Assembly (NCBI GenBank): GCA_001871235.1
Contig: MNUV01000022.1
Coordinates: 1 to 13,332, forward strand
Origin: Candidatus Falkowbacteria bacterium CG1_02_41_21
GTDB taxonomy: Bacteria > Patescibacteriota > Patescibacteriia > Patescibacteriales > UBA12465
Length of the DNA: 13,332 bases
Direction of reading: 5' to 3'
In this document: positions 1 through 7,594 of the stretch, in pieces
Layout: every line of letters begins with the position of its first letter
Numbering within the stretch: the first letter of the stretch is position 1
Made by a program: the position numbers and the translations under genes
The notes under the pieces: generated by a model
Seen by the model: the letters and a program-made list of their open reading frames with translations, nothing else
The model's database searches: none
Told to the model about the DNA's origin: nothing

Positions 1-198
1 TATGAATCAGTCGCTGAGTGTCGAGCAGGCTTAACTAAATTCTTTGAGAAGTATAACGGCTATCGGCCACACCAAGGAATAGACTATCAGACTCCAGCCA
101 AGGTCTATTTCGACCAAAACAAAAAAACTGCCTTCACAGGGCAGATTAATATATGTAATCTTAACTTAAATACCATTCCGGTTTGTCCAACTATTTAA
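1..198 (+). CDS. IS3-family transposase (OrfB), C-terminal part
   Basis: Frame 1 is open from the window edge to TAA at 196-198 and gives 65 residues. The sequence starts YESVAE, followed by KFFEKYNGYRPHQGIDYQTP. This is the C-terminal end of the DDE integrase core (rve) of IS3-type OrfB transposases, where 'YN..RPHQ(G/S)L...TP..' follows the catalytic Glu helix. The catalytic residues themselves lie upstream of the window. The last roughly 15 codons run into the terminal repeat of the element, as in compact insertion sequences. The stop overlaps the tail of the convergent minus-strand small gene by 8 nt. The family call is firm for DDE/rve and reasonable for IS3; intactness of the element cannot be judged here. 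Confidence 0.85.
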   Translation, partial: YESVAECRAGLTKFFEKYNGYRPHQGIDYQTPAKVYFDQNKKTAFTGQINICNLNLNTIPVCPTI

Positions 199-220
199 TG
201 ACGTCAAATTTGTATTGACA
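1..220 (+). mobile_element. Right end of an IS3-like insertion sequence
   Basis: After the transposase stop the sequence ends ...TTGTATTGACA at 220, reading inward on the minus strand as TGTCAATACAAATTTGACG. This fits the TG...CA termini of IS3-family elements and contains GTCAA/TTGAC inverted motifs. A small ORF entering from the right changes character exactly here, which supports 220 as the boundary. The left end and the target duplication are outside the window, so the terminus is inferred. Confidence 0.6.
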
Positions 221-364
221 GACTGGACCACTATAGATTTCATTAAACGCCACATTCCAAGTTATCGGCTTATTTTCATCTAAAACTAGAATAATCTCCT
301 GCCTAATTCCCATGGGTAGGTTTGCATAAATTTTAATAAATTTTTCTTTACTGCCGGAGTTCAT
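191..364 (-). CDS. Small conserved-type protein, C-terminus replaced by IS sequence
   Basis: ATG at 364 to TAG at 193-191 encodes 57 residues, beginning MNSGSKEKFIKIYANLPMGI and continuing with an IILVLDENKPITWNVAFNEI core. It reads like a small soluble alpha/beta protein; I have the impression of similar 60-70 aa CPR hypotheticals but cannot name a family. A textbook promoter sits just upstream (379-407). The final nine residues (CQYKFDVIK) are encoded by the terminal sequence of the IS3-like element, so the native C-terminus was lost and replaced by an IS-derived tail with a fortuitous stop. The tail overlaps the transposase stop end-to-end by 8 nt. No Shine-Dalgarno is present and the leader would be only about 8 nt. 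Function unknown; it may be a decaying gene. Confidence 0.6.
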   Translation of the reverse strand: MNSGSKEKFIKIYANLPMGIRQEIILVLDENKPITWNVAFNEIYSGPVCQYKFDVIK

Positions 365-378
365 AATAATCTAGTTAT

Positions 379-407
379 ATTATACCACTATATTACTCGG
401 GCATCAA
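379..407 (-). promoter_or_regulatory. Sigma70-type promoter of the 57-aa gene
   Basis: On the minus strand TTGATG (407-402), a 17-nt spacer and a perfect TATAAT (384-379) precede the ATG at 364 by 14 nt. The expected start at about 372 leaves a leader of roughly 8 nt, too short for a ribosome binding site. Confidence 0.75.
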
Positions 408-496
408 TAAATGTCAAATAAATAAATGCTATAGTAATTATTAATAAAACCTCAGTTTTTACGCCATTTTTGACTACAAATTACTCTTTTAAAAAT

Positions 497-1969
497 TTAA
501 ACTTGCTGATAAAAAGACTTGGTCAGACTGTTATACTCTCTGATATTGGCATTATAAATATCTATTTTTAATTGATAATCAGCCACTTTATCATTATAGT
601 TTTTGGCCGCTTCATTATATTGCGGAATTAACAGATTATAATTAGTTGTATCACCGGCATTTATATAATTATTCATGGTTGTTCGCAGCAAATCCAAAGC
701 GCTGCGATCATCGGCCAACTCCAAAGAAACGGCATTTAATTCAGCTTTGGCGCTATCAATACTCTGGACTAATTTTTTAATTAGGTCAGCCTCGGCCATA
801 GTCTGAGTGATGCCGGAATAAGTCAGGGCTGAGGTTTTTTGATATATTTCCATACTGCCTAAATGGCTGGCATCAAAAATATTATCAAATTGGGTGGAAG
901 TTTCACCCTGACCGGCTTTCAAGGTATTGGGCACTACTCCGATGGGGAAAAAATTAGTGGTTTCAATAAAGCAATAACCGGAAGCGCTGGTTGATTGATC
1001 GGCGGCGCAAGCCACGCCGGGCGCTGAATGCTTATTATCGGGATAATCTAAAATAGCGGCGCCATAATTTATTTTCCGCAAAATCGCTACCGCCAAAAAG
1101 CTCTTGTCCGAACACACTCCGGAATTTCGGTAGAGAGTTTCATAAATATAGTTGGGAATATTCTCCCCCGCCAATTTACTGCTGTCATAGGGGATATATT
1201 GGACAAAGGCCATCATAAACTCCACCAATCTGTCGCCGGTAATGCCATCCGTTTGGGCGATTTTATTTAAATCAACCATGATCCGATCTAAAGTGGCGTC
1301 CCCGCTCCGCGGAGTTAAAAACATGGCATAAAAACTATCCCGCAAATTAGCCGGGGCCTCATCTAACTGGTAGGTTAAAATCCGAGTCATAGCGCTATAT
1401 TGAGCATATAAATTCTTGCTAAAAATTTCATTCAAATAATAACTCTGACCGTCATATTTCCATGTAAACTTGACCAAGTTCTCATCCGGCCCCAAAACCA
1501 CCGTCGGCGACGTCGGATTAGCCGGAGTAATATTTAAAGTTCCGATAATGATTTTACTTAAATCGCTATTGGTAATTCCCTCTCCTAAACTCCGAATCAC
1601 CTGAAAAGCATCATCCGGTCTCCCGAGATAATTTAAATGACCATTTAAAGGGTCAACATAATAAGCTTGACCTTTATCTTGCACGCGCAGGATAATCCGG
1701 CCTAAGATATTTTGCGGCGGCCTAATCGCCGACGCATAAAAATCTTTTTCAGAAATGCCCAGACCCAACTGCCTCATGATATTGAAAGCATCATCCGGGC
1801 GACCTAAATAATATCTCTTGGCGTCAACCGGATAAATATACCAAGCTTGGCCTTTATCTTGCACTTGCAAAAAAATCCGACCGGACAAACCGGCCGCTTG
1901 AGCGGGACTGACAAAAAACAAAGAGAAACAACTGAAGATGATTAAAATCGAGAGATAAATCTTTTTCAT
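497..1969 (-). CDS. Secreted transglutaminase-like protein with two N-terminal CPR repeats
   Basis: 490 aa. Residues 1-25 are a signal peptide ending SPAQA, so the protein is exported. Two tandem copies of a roughly 43-residue module follow (about 30-72 and 90-132), each with GRI-L-VQDKGQA-Y...YLGRPDDAF...LG-GI. I recognise this repeat from surface and cell-wall-associated proteins of Patescibacteria; its ligand is unknown to me. Residues about 185-345 resemble a transglutaminase-like cysteine protease fold: NSGVCSDKS supplies candidate nucleophile C286, DNKHSAPG gives H314, and GYCFIETT gives an acidic E336 in the place of the triad Asp. Residues 390-490 are helical and probably coiled coil. 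It is the last gene of the long minus-strand operon, 5 nt after tsaB. The likely role is cleavage or cross-linking in the envelope; the substrate is unknown. Confidence 0.8.
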   Translation of the reverse strand: MKKIYLSILIIFSCFSLFFVSPAQAAGLSGRIFLQVQDKGQAWYIYPVDAKRYYLGRPDDAFNIMRQLGLGISEKDFYASAIRPPQNILGRIILRVQDKGQAYYVDPLNGHLNYLGRPDDAFQVIRSLGEGITNSDLSKIIIGTLNITPANPTSPTVVLGPDENLVKFTWKYDGQSYYLNEIFSKNLYAQYSAMTRILTYQLDEAPANLRDSFYAMFLTPRSGDATLDRIMVDLNKIAQTDGITGDRLVEFMMAFVQYIPYDSSKLAGENIPNYIYETLYRNSGVCSDKSFLAVAILRKINYGAAILDYPDNKHSAPGVACAADQSTSASGYCFIETTNFFPIGVVPNTLKAGQGETSTQFDNIFDASHLGSMEIYQKTSALTYSGITQTMAEADLIKKLVQSIDSAKAELNAVSLELADDRSALDLLRTTMNNYINAGDTTNYNLLIPQYNEAAKNYNDKVADYQLKIDIYNANIREYNSLTKSFYQQV

Positions 1970-1974
1970 AAAGT

Positions 1975-2331
1975 TTAGCCGATATTAGGCATCCGGTCAT
2001 ATTCCGGCACTACCACCCTAATTCCCTTTTTAACTAAAGCTTGTCGGCCTCCGGCTGAGGCCACCGGGATATTCAAAGCGTAGGCCAAGGCATTGGCGGT
2101 TAAAATCCCGATGCGCAAAGCGGTAAAGCTGCTGCCCTTCTCCATCACTGCAATCTTTTTTAAATCGGATAATTTCTGGCCGGTCTTTTTTAATAATTTA
2201 TCAATCTCCACCAATAATTTCTCGGCCTGTCGTTGCGGCGCCAGAAAAGACTTAAGAATAATATTCTTATTTCCGTTTTTCAAAGCGATAATAATTTTAA
2301 CTCGATCGGAAGTGTCAATATATAAAGTCAT
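1975..2331 (-). CDS. tsaB: Short TsaB, tRNA t6A threonylcarbamoyltransferase subunit
   Basis: 118 aa, matching the N-terminal ASKHA lobe of TsaB. It opens MTLYIDTSDRVKI (phosphate-1-like strand) and carries SSFTALRIGILTANALAYAL, corresponding to the TsaB dimerisation segment usually written 'GPGSFTGLRIG'. TsaB partners TsaD in making N6-threonylcarbamoyl-adenosine at tRNA position 37. Typical TsaB is about 220 aa, so this version lacks the second lobe. The reading frame ends cleanly (PEYDRMPNIG) and the next gene follows 5 nt later, so I read it as a natural CPR short form rather than a truncation. The usual GPGSF is replaced by EKGSSF. It starts 2 nt after the dusB stop, which places it with another tRNA-modification gene. 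Confidence 0.8.
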   Translation of the reverse strand: MTLYIDTSDRVKIIIALKNGNKNIILKSFLAPQRQAEKLLVEIDKLLKKTGQKLSDLKKIAVMEKGSSFTALRIGILTANALAYALNIPVASAGGRQALVKKGIRVVVPEYDRMPNIG

Positions 2332-2333
2332 AA

Positions 2334-3263
2334 TTATAATGATAAAACTTTTTTAATATCCGCCAAGCTCTCCACCCGAACCATCCGGGCGCGCAGTTTT
2401 TTGGCTCCGGCCAACCCGTTAACATACCAGCATAAATGCTGGCGCATTTCCAATATTCCGGCTCGCCCTTTCTGCTTAAACATTAATTGCGCCTGCCGGA
2501 ACGCTAAACGAGAAATTTGTTCCGGACTTATCTTAAACTTAGAATCTTTTAACTCTCTAAAAATCCACGGACGGCCTAAAGCTCCCCGACCAATACCCGC
2601 GCCATCGACTCCGGTCTCAGACAGCACTTTCGCCAGGTCATCATAATTATGAATTCCGCCGTTAGCCAAAATAATACCGGAAAAATATTGGCGCGCCTCT
2701 CTAATCGCCTTTAAATCAATTTCCCCGTTAAACCCTTGCGCCAAAGTCCGGCCATGAATCATCAGAGCGGAAATGGGCAAATCGGCTATATTTTGCAAAA
2801 AATCTTTTAGCTTGACCTTCCCCGACTGAGTTCGGACTTTAATGGATACCGGCAACTTGGTATTTTTAAGCACCGCTTCCAGCACCGCCCGAGAATTTGG
2901 CAAATTGGCCATTAGGGCCGAACCGGCTCCCTGCTTGGTGACTTTTTTGACCGGACAACCGAAGTTAATATCAATCCCGTCGGGTTTTATTTTCTTCTCA
3001 ATAATCCGAACAGCCGCCGCGAAATGCTCCGGTTTGGAACCAAAGAGTTGGACCACGTAAGGCCGTTCGGAGGAGGTAAACTGTAAGAGCTTTAAAGTTT
3101 CTTCGGGGTTATAAAATAAAGCGGTGGCGCTGGCCATTTCACTGTATAAAACATCAGCCCCGTATTTTTTGACTAAGATCCGAAAAGGGCTGTCAGTCAA
3201 TCCGGCGAGGGGCGCCATCGCGAGGATCGGAGTTTTTAATTTCCGCCAAAAATTCTTTGCCAT
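2334..3263 (-). CDS. dusB: tRNA-dihydrouridine synthase (DusB type)
   Basis: 309 aa, normal family length. It has an FMN-binding TIM barrel starting PILAMAPLAGLTDSPFR, with catalytic Cys in NFGCPVKKV (C103), flavin/tRNA-contacting K142 (SIKVR), H170 in MIHGRT, the ANGGI phosphate loop near 200-204, and GIGRGALGRPWIF near 223-235. It reduces uridines in the tRNA D-loop using NADPH. The C-terminal helical RNA-binding domain (about 240-309) is present. The gene lies between cysS (3 nt gap) and tsaB (2 nt gap), so it is almost certainly co-transcribed and probably translationally coupled. No Shine-Dalgarno precedes the ATG; the upstream bases are AATAATTT. DusB is the best subfamily guess from the GCPVKKV and GRGALGRPW motifs. 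Confidence 0.93.
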   Translation of the reverse strand: MAKNFWRKLKTPILAMAPLAGLTDSPFRILVKKYGADVLYSEMASATALFYNPEETLKLLQFTSSERPYVVQLFGSKPEHFAAAVRIIEKKIKPDGIDINFGCPVKKVTKQGAGSALMANLPNSRAVLEAVLKNTKLPVSIKVRTQSGKVKLKDFLQNIADLPISALMIHGRTLAQGFNGEIDLKAIREARQYFSGIILANGGIHNYDDLAKVLSETGVDGAGIGRGALGRPWIFRELKDSKFKISPEQISRLAFRQAQLMFKQKGRAGILEMRQHLCWYVNGLAGAKKLRARMVRVESLADIKKVLSL

Positions 3264-3266
3264 AAA

Positions 3267-4637
3267 TTATTTTTTCATGAGCGTAAACCCGTTCGGACCG
3301 TCTTTTAACAGATATCCCTGATCTTCAATTATCTGCCGAAGTTCATCCGACCGGGACCAATCCTTAGCGATTCTAGCTTCTTCTCGTTCTTCGGCCAGAG
3401 CCATAATTTCCGCCGGAATCTTTTCCGCCAATTCCAAACCCAGAACTAAATCAAAATCTAAAACAGTCGCCAACTTATCCGCATCGCTCAGTTTTGATTT
3501 CAACATTTCAGAGGCTACCGCCAAAGCCTGAGGCAAATTTAAATCATTATTAATCGTCTCCAAAAATTTATATTTATATTCCTTGCCAATCTTTCCCACC
3601 TCAGTTCCCAAATCGTTGACTTGGTGACGCAGATGATCCCAGCCATTCTCCGCGTTTTTGATAATCTCTTTGCTGTATTCCATGGGCTTGCGATAGTGGA
3701 CGTTTAATATGGCGTAACGATAGGCTAAGGGGTTGATTCCTTTTTTGATAAAAGCATTGTCCAGAGTGAGAAAATTACCGTCGCTCTTGGCCATTTTCTT
3801 GCCCCCGGCAATATTCAAAAAAGCGCCATGCAACCAATATTTGAAAAATGGCCGGCCGGTGGCCGCCTCGCTTTGAGCGATTTCATTAGTATGATGAACA
3901 TTAATATGGTCAATCCCGCCGCAATGAAGATCTAAGTTCGGACTTAAATATTTCAAACTCATGGCCGAACATTCAATATGCCAACCCGGGAAACCCACGC
4001 CCCAAGGAGATTCCCATTCCATCTGTCTTTTAGCGCCAACCGGAGAAAATTTCCATAAGGCAAAATCAGTCGCGTTCCTCTTGGCCTCATTCTTGGCCAC
4101 CCGAGCGCCTTCCCGCAACTCATCTAAATTCAAGTGACTTAATTTATTGTATTCGGGAAATTTAGCGGTGTCAAAATAAACACCGTCGGGAGTAAGATAA
4201 GTGTAGCCCCTAGTTTCCAGGGTTTTTATGAGTTCAATCTGCTCCGGAACATTATCAGTCGCTTTGCACCAAATAGTCGGTTCAATGATATTTAAGTTTA
4301 TTAAATCTTTTTTGAAGGCGGCGGTATAAAATTCGGCCAGATCCCAAGCGCTCCGCCCTTCTCGTTTCGAACCCTCTTCCATCTTATCTTCCCCGTTATC
4401 AGTATCACCCGCCAAATGGCCGACATCGGTAATGTTCATAACATGTTGGACGGTATAACCGTTATAAACCAAAACCCGCTTCAAGATATCTTCAAACAGA
4501 TAAGTCCGCAAATTCCCGATATGAGCAAAATTATAAACCGTCGGGCCGCAAGTATAAAGTCCGACTAAATCAGTTTTCAGGGGAATAAATTTTTCCAATT
4601 CGCGGCTTAAAGTGTTATACAAAAATAATTCTGACAT
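3267..4637 (-). CDS. cysS: Cysteinyl-tRNA synthetase
   Basis: 456 aa, usual length. A class I synthetase charging tRNA-Cys. The HIGH motif is FAHIGN (39-42) and the KMSKS motif is KKMAKSDGN (281-285 for KMAKS). The zinc site is complete: C30 (CGPTVYN), C223 (WHIECSAMS), H248 and E252 (HHTNE), with the C-to-H spacing of 25 as in the family. GWHIECSAM and LHCGGIDHINVHHTNE are diagnostic. The C-terminal DALR-type helical domain and small anticodon-binding region follow. The start at 4637 is the only one that retains the N-terminal LFLYNTLSRE strand. It follows the conserved unknown gene by 6 nt and precedes dusB by 3 nt within the operon. Confidence 0.97.
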   Translation of the reverse strand: MSELFLYNTLSRELEKFIPLKTDLVGLYTCGPTVYNFAHIGNLRTYLFEDILKRVLVYNGYTVQHVMNITDVGHLAGDTDNGEDKMEEGSKREGRSAWDLAEFYTAAFKKDLINLNIIEPTIWCKATDNVPEQIELIKTLETRGYTYLTPDGVYFDTAKFPEYNKLSHLNLDELREGARVAKNEAKRNATDFALWKFSPVGAKRQMEWESPWGVGFPGWHIECSAMSLKYLSPNLDLHCGGIDHINVHHTNEIAQSEAATGRPFFKYWLHGAFLNIAGGKKMAKSDGNFLTLDNAFIKKGINPLAYRYAILNVHYRKPMEYSKEIIKNAENGWDHLRHQVNDLGTEVGKIGKEYKYKFLETINNDLNLPQALAVASEMLKSKLSDADKLATVLDFDLVLGLELAEKIPAEIMALAEEREEARIAKDWSRSDELRQIIEDQGYLLKDGPNGFTLMKK

Positions 4638-4643
4638 AATTTA

Positions 4644-5621
4644 TTAGGGCTTAAGTTTTTGATGAGTTTCTTTCATTTTCTGCAATGATTTTTTAAAATT
4701 TAATAAATTTAAACGCATATTATTTTGGCCCATCCGCGCTTTCCAATTAAGTCCCTCTTCGGTCTGGCTCCAAACCTCTTCGCCCAGAGTTTCTTTCAAT
4801 TCCTCTTGTTCCGACAACAGGCTATTTCTACTGGCAAAAAGATTTTCTTTAACATTAACATGACCCTTATAGAGAGTGGCCATCTGGCCGTCAAAAGAGC
4901 TTAAGATACGCTGAATAATACTACTTTCAACTTCAGAAACTTCAGTCGTAGCCAAGGCCGGCAATAATTTTTCCAAATCAGCTTCATCTAGAGACATAAA
5001 AAAAGCCGGGACGTTTTTAATGGCCTTTTTCTGCAGCTCACCGTTCCTGAAAGTGGCTCCGTATTTAACATAAGCGCCATTATGGCCGATGATATCATAA
5101 ATTTTTTGGCCTTTGCGATAATAACTGTAAGCATCATCGGCTCCCATTTCATCCACGCCGCAAATCGGAGCGCCGGTTTCCAAATTAATAATCATCATAT
5201 CAACTCCGTGGCAATAATCATCATAAGCGGCCGTCCGAGCGATAATAAAATCCTCCCCGAAAAATTTATAGAAAAGTAAAGTCAGAACCTTTTCGGTTAT
5301 TATTCCCCGGGCTTTTTCCCGATCAATTAGCCATTCCTCTCGAGTCATATTCCTCTCGGCCGCAAATACCCTTTCTTTTTCTTCCACGAATTTTTGGTCA
5401 GTTTCCTTATTAGGAAATTTATATTCGGCGGTATCAATGGAAACATCGCTTTTCAAAAAATGACCAAAACGATTGTTGGTGGCGGCGGCCATATTTTTCA
5501 ATCCGGAATCTAACATGTCATTATAACCTTCCTTGGCTTCAAGGTCGGCCCTTAGTTCCAACTTACTAGGTTTTTTGTCAAACTGGCTCAGATCAATATT
5601 ACCGACTATTTTTAACCCCAT
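4644..5621 (-). CDS. Conserved-looking unknown protein, possible nuclease-like fold
   Basis: 325 aa, cytoplasmic, with no signal or TM segment. The N-terminus (MGLKIVGNIDLSQFDKKPS) is followed by acidic helices. The central part (about 100-180) has EKVLTLLFYKFFGEDFIIA, then YDDYCHGVDMMI and GVDEMG. This has the E...D-hydrophobic-strand layout seen in PD-(D/E)XK-like CPR families that carry '(Y/F)DD...GVD' signatures. However, no Lys follows the last acidic pair, so nuclease activity is only a suggestion. Residues about 265-325 are charged helices, likely coiled coil. It sits between alkD (12 nt) and cysS (6 nt). I cannot assign a function. Confidence 0.75.
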   Translation of the reverse strand: MGLKIVGNIDLSQFDKKPSKLELRADLEAKEGYNDMLDSGLKNMAAATNNRFGHFLKSDVSIDTAEYKFPNKETDQKFVEEKERVFAAERNMTREEWLIDREKARGIITEKVLTLLFYKFFGEDFIIARTAAYDDYCHGVDMMIINLETGAPICGVDEMGADDAYSYYRKGQKIYDIIGHNGAYVKYGATFRNGELQKKAIKNVPAFFMSLDEADLEKLLPALATTEVSEVESSIIQRILSSFDGQMATLYKGHVNVKENLFASRNSLLSEQEELKETLGEEVWSQTEEGLNWKARMGQNNMRLNLLNFKKSLQKMKETHQKLKP

Positions 5622-5633
5622 ATGATTATTGGA

Positions 5634-6335
5634 TTATTTTTTATTTAAAAACTTTTTTCTTTTACTCTCCGAAAATTTTTCAATGGCATAACGCAACATC
5701 GTTCGTGGCAGACGAGCGGAATATTCTTCCAAAAATTCCAACTCAGTCTCAAGATTCCGTTTCCCCACCTCTCGCAACATCCAACCGACCGCTTTATGAA
5801 TCAAATCATGACTGTCATTTAAAAGGATGGTCGCTATTTTGATAGTGTCTCCGAACTGATTTTCTTGGATAAAAGCCAAAGTGGAAATAATCGCTATCCG
5901 GCGCTCCCATAAATTTCCGGAATGGGCCAACTTAAGCAATAGCTTCCGATTTCGGCTCAATAGATAATCCCCCAAAATCTTCGGAGCGGATAAATCAACC
6001 AAATCCCAATTATTTATATTATTGGTGTTTTTCAAGTAAAAGTCAACGTAATTCCGCCGGGGCCGACAGTCGGCTCCGGCATACTGCAAAATTAACACTA
6101 AAAGCGCCGTCAAGCGAAATTCGTGAATTTTAGAATTCAACAAAGTTTGAATCTCGGCTAGAGTGGCGTCCATGTTATTTTTAGCGACCGCTCGCTGTTG
6201 TGGGACCATTATTCCCAAAAAAACATCACCCGCGCCATATTGGTTCTGACCGGTTTTAAAAAAACGAGCTAAGTCCAAAGCTTTGACGGGGTTAGCCAGA
6301 GCGCGCAATTCTTTTTCAATTTTATTTTTAACCAT
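5634..6335 (-). CDS. AlkD-like DNA alkylation repair protein (DNA glycosylase)
   Basis: 233 aa, right size for the AlkC/AlkD HEAT-like-repeat glycosylases that remove cationic 3-methyladenine and 7-methylguanine. The diagnostic elements are NNWDLVDLSAPKIL (W110, D114), LWERRIAIIST (W143, R145, R146), and DLIHKAVGWMLREVGKR (W185, R188). These align with the Trp-Asp-Arg-Trp set that cradles the lesion in Bacillus AlkD (W109, D113, R148, W187). The C-terminal RTMLRYAIEKF is also typical. It lies 4 nt after the PH-domain gene and 12 nt before the next gene, so it is mid-operon. It is likely functional, since all expected key residues are visible. Confidence 0.92.
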   Translation of the reverse strand: MVKNKIEKELRALANPVKALDLARFFKTGQNQYGAGDVFLGIMVPQQRAVAKNNMDATLAEIQTLLNSKIHEFRLTALLVLILQYAGADCRPRRNYVDFYLKNTNNINNWDLVDLSAPKILGDYLLSRNRKLLLKLAHSGNLWERRIAIISTLAFIQENQFGDTIKIATILLNDSHDLIHKAVGWMLREVGKRNLETELEFLEEYSARLPRTMLRYAIEKFSESKRKKFLNKK

Positions 6336-6339
6336 ATTA

Positions 6340-6813
6340 TTATCGGCTCGCCGCCTCCTGTTTCAGAGCCCCAGCCTCAGCTTTAGTCAGATAAAAGGAA
6401 AATTCGGGGTGATTACGGCTATCGCCGGAATTGAGATTGAATTGCTGGGGCGACGAACTCCAAACCCGCACCACCACCAAACCGAAAACCTGGATTAAAG
6501 GGTCATAGCTGACATCAATACTCTGAATAGATTTAAAAGCGATAGTTTTCATATTTTTAACGATGACCCCCGACCTAACGGTAAAACTATCCGGTCCGAC
6601 TTCCAAACTAAAATAATAATATTCCAAATAAGCGATGAAAAAGATGATCGCTCCTAAAATAAATAAAATTAGAGCTAGATATAAAGTCAGCTTTAAATCA
6701 CGGCTCAACCACCAAGTCGGTAAAACCCCAACTAACCACAAAATGATCACTTGAAATAAATGAAAAGCTAAAACCGCTCTGGGTAATTTATAAGATTTTA
6801 ATATGGCCGCCAT
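6340..6813 (-). CDS. Bacterial PH-domain (bPH2, YdbS-like) membrane protein
   Basis: 157 aa. Two TM helices (about 14-36 and 42-64) are followed by a single bPH2 domain (about 66-150). The domain signature is FTVRSGVIVKNMKTIAFKSI, then QSIDVSYDPLIQVFGLVVVRV, matching the family pattern 'G...........I..IQ.v.v...pl.r.fGl..v.v.s'. Family members are membrane anchored with the PH barrel at the membrane surface; no catalytic role is known to me. It is 5 nt downstream of the nuclease gene and 4 nt upstream of alkD. Confidence 0.85.
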   Translation of the reverse strand: MAAILKSYKLPRAVLAFHLFQVIILWLVGVLPTWWLSRDLKLTLYLALILFILGAIIFFIAYLEYYYFSLEVGPDSFTVRSGVIVKNMKTIAFKSIQSIDVSYDPLIQVFGLVVVRVWSSSPQQFNLNSGDSRNHPEFSFYLTKAEAGALKQEAASR

Positions 6814-6818
6814 AATTT

Positions 6819-7589
6819 TTAAAATAAACCCGGTTGAATTTTATTAACCCCGCTCGCCGCCGCCACATACTGGCAATAATCGCAATCCGGGCCAGAGTCG
6901 GGAATATTATCGGACAGTAAACATTTCTGGGCGGCAACGATGGTTGACTCAATCCAATCGTCAGCGCCGGTATAAGGAATTAATTTCACATCGAACTCCA
7001 ACTTGGCGTCAAAAGCCACCCGATCGGTCTGACCATTACAATAGACGAAATAACCGGTATCAGAAACCTTAAAACCATTCTGCCTGAGCAACCATTGATA
7101 AACTTCCATTTGTCGTTTGTAAGCGATTTGCCAATCGGCTTCAATATTGACCTCGCTCTCTTTGCTGGTTGATTTATAATCCACCACGTACAAAACTTTT
7201 TTGGCATCAACCCAAACATCATCCACGGCGCCGAAAATCAATAAATTGGTCGCCGGATGTAAATACCGGACTCCCGTAAAATTAGTCCGCCACTCATTCA
7301 TCTGAGGATGATCAAACGGAACCAGGTCCAGGCCATAAGCGGCCAGCAGCGGATGATGCGAATTCTGCGCTCGATGCCGATCAAACTCTTTTTTGAGCAG
7401 CGTATCAACGGCGCTATTTAAATTAAACGGAAAGCCGGGCGGTTGAGAAATGCCCAAACGCCGATCCAAATAAAAGCAACGCGGGCAATTCAAGAACAAA
7501 TCTATCTTGGAGCGGCTCAGCTTAAAAACCTCAGAACTCTGGGGATCAAATAAATTTTTCGTTTTGTGAGCGTTGTAATAAACCGACAT
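6819..7589 (-). CDS. PD-(D/E)XK nuclease, RecB/Cas4-like, with Cys pairs
   Basis: 256 aa. The N-terminal LSRSKIDLFLNCPRCFYLDR box (C35, C38) is the one that opens RecB/AddB/Cas4-family nuclease domains. The catalytic core is FGAVDDVWV (D123, D124) and VVDYKST (D137, K139), followed by the QMEVYQWLL helix (motif IV-like Q and Y). The C-terminus has PDCDYCQY, giving a second Cys pair and suggesting a 4Fe-4S cluster or zinc site joining the two ends, as in AddB and Cas4. No CRISPR array or cas gene is nearby and there is no helicase domain, so I read it as a free-standing CPR RecB-like nuclease. Residues missing from the classic quartet geometry cannot be judged without alignment. It lies 5 nt from both neighbours. 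Confidence 0.87.
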   Translation of the reverse strand: MSVYYNAHKTKNLFDPQSSEVFKLSRSKIDLFLNCPRCFYLDRRLGISQPPGFPFNLNSAVDTLLKKEFDRHRAQNSHHPLLAAYGLDLVPFDHPQMNEWRTNFTGVRYLHPATNLLIFGAVDDVWVDAKKVLYVVDYKSTSKESEVNIEADWQIAYKRQMEVYQWLLRQNGFKVSDTGYFVYCNGQTDRVAFDAKLEFDVKLIPYTGADDWIESTIVAAQKCLLSDNIPDSGPDCDYCQYVAAASGVNKIQPGLF

Positions 7590-7594
7590 AGAGG

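Noticed and set aside
6819..7589. Reading the Cas4-like nuclease as part of a CRISPR system
   Set aside because: No repeat array, cas1, cas2 or effector gene is visible in the window; free-standing RecB-like nucleases are common.
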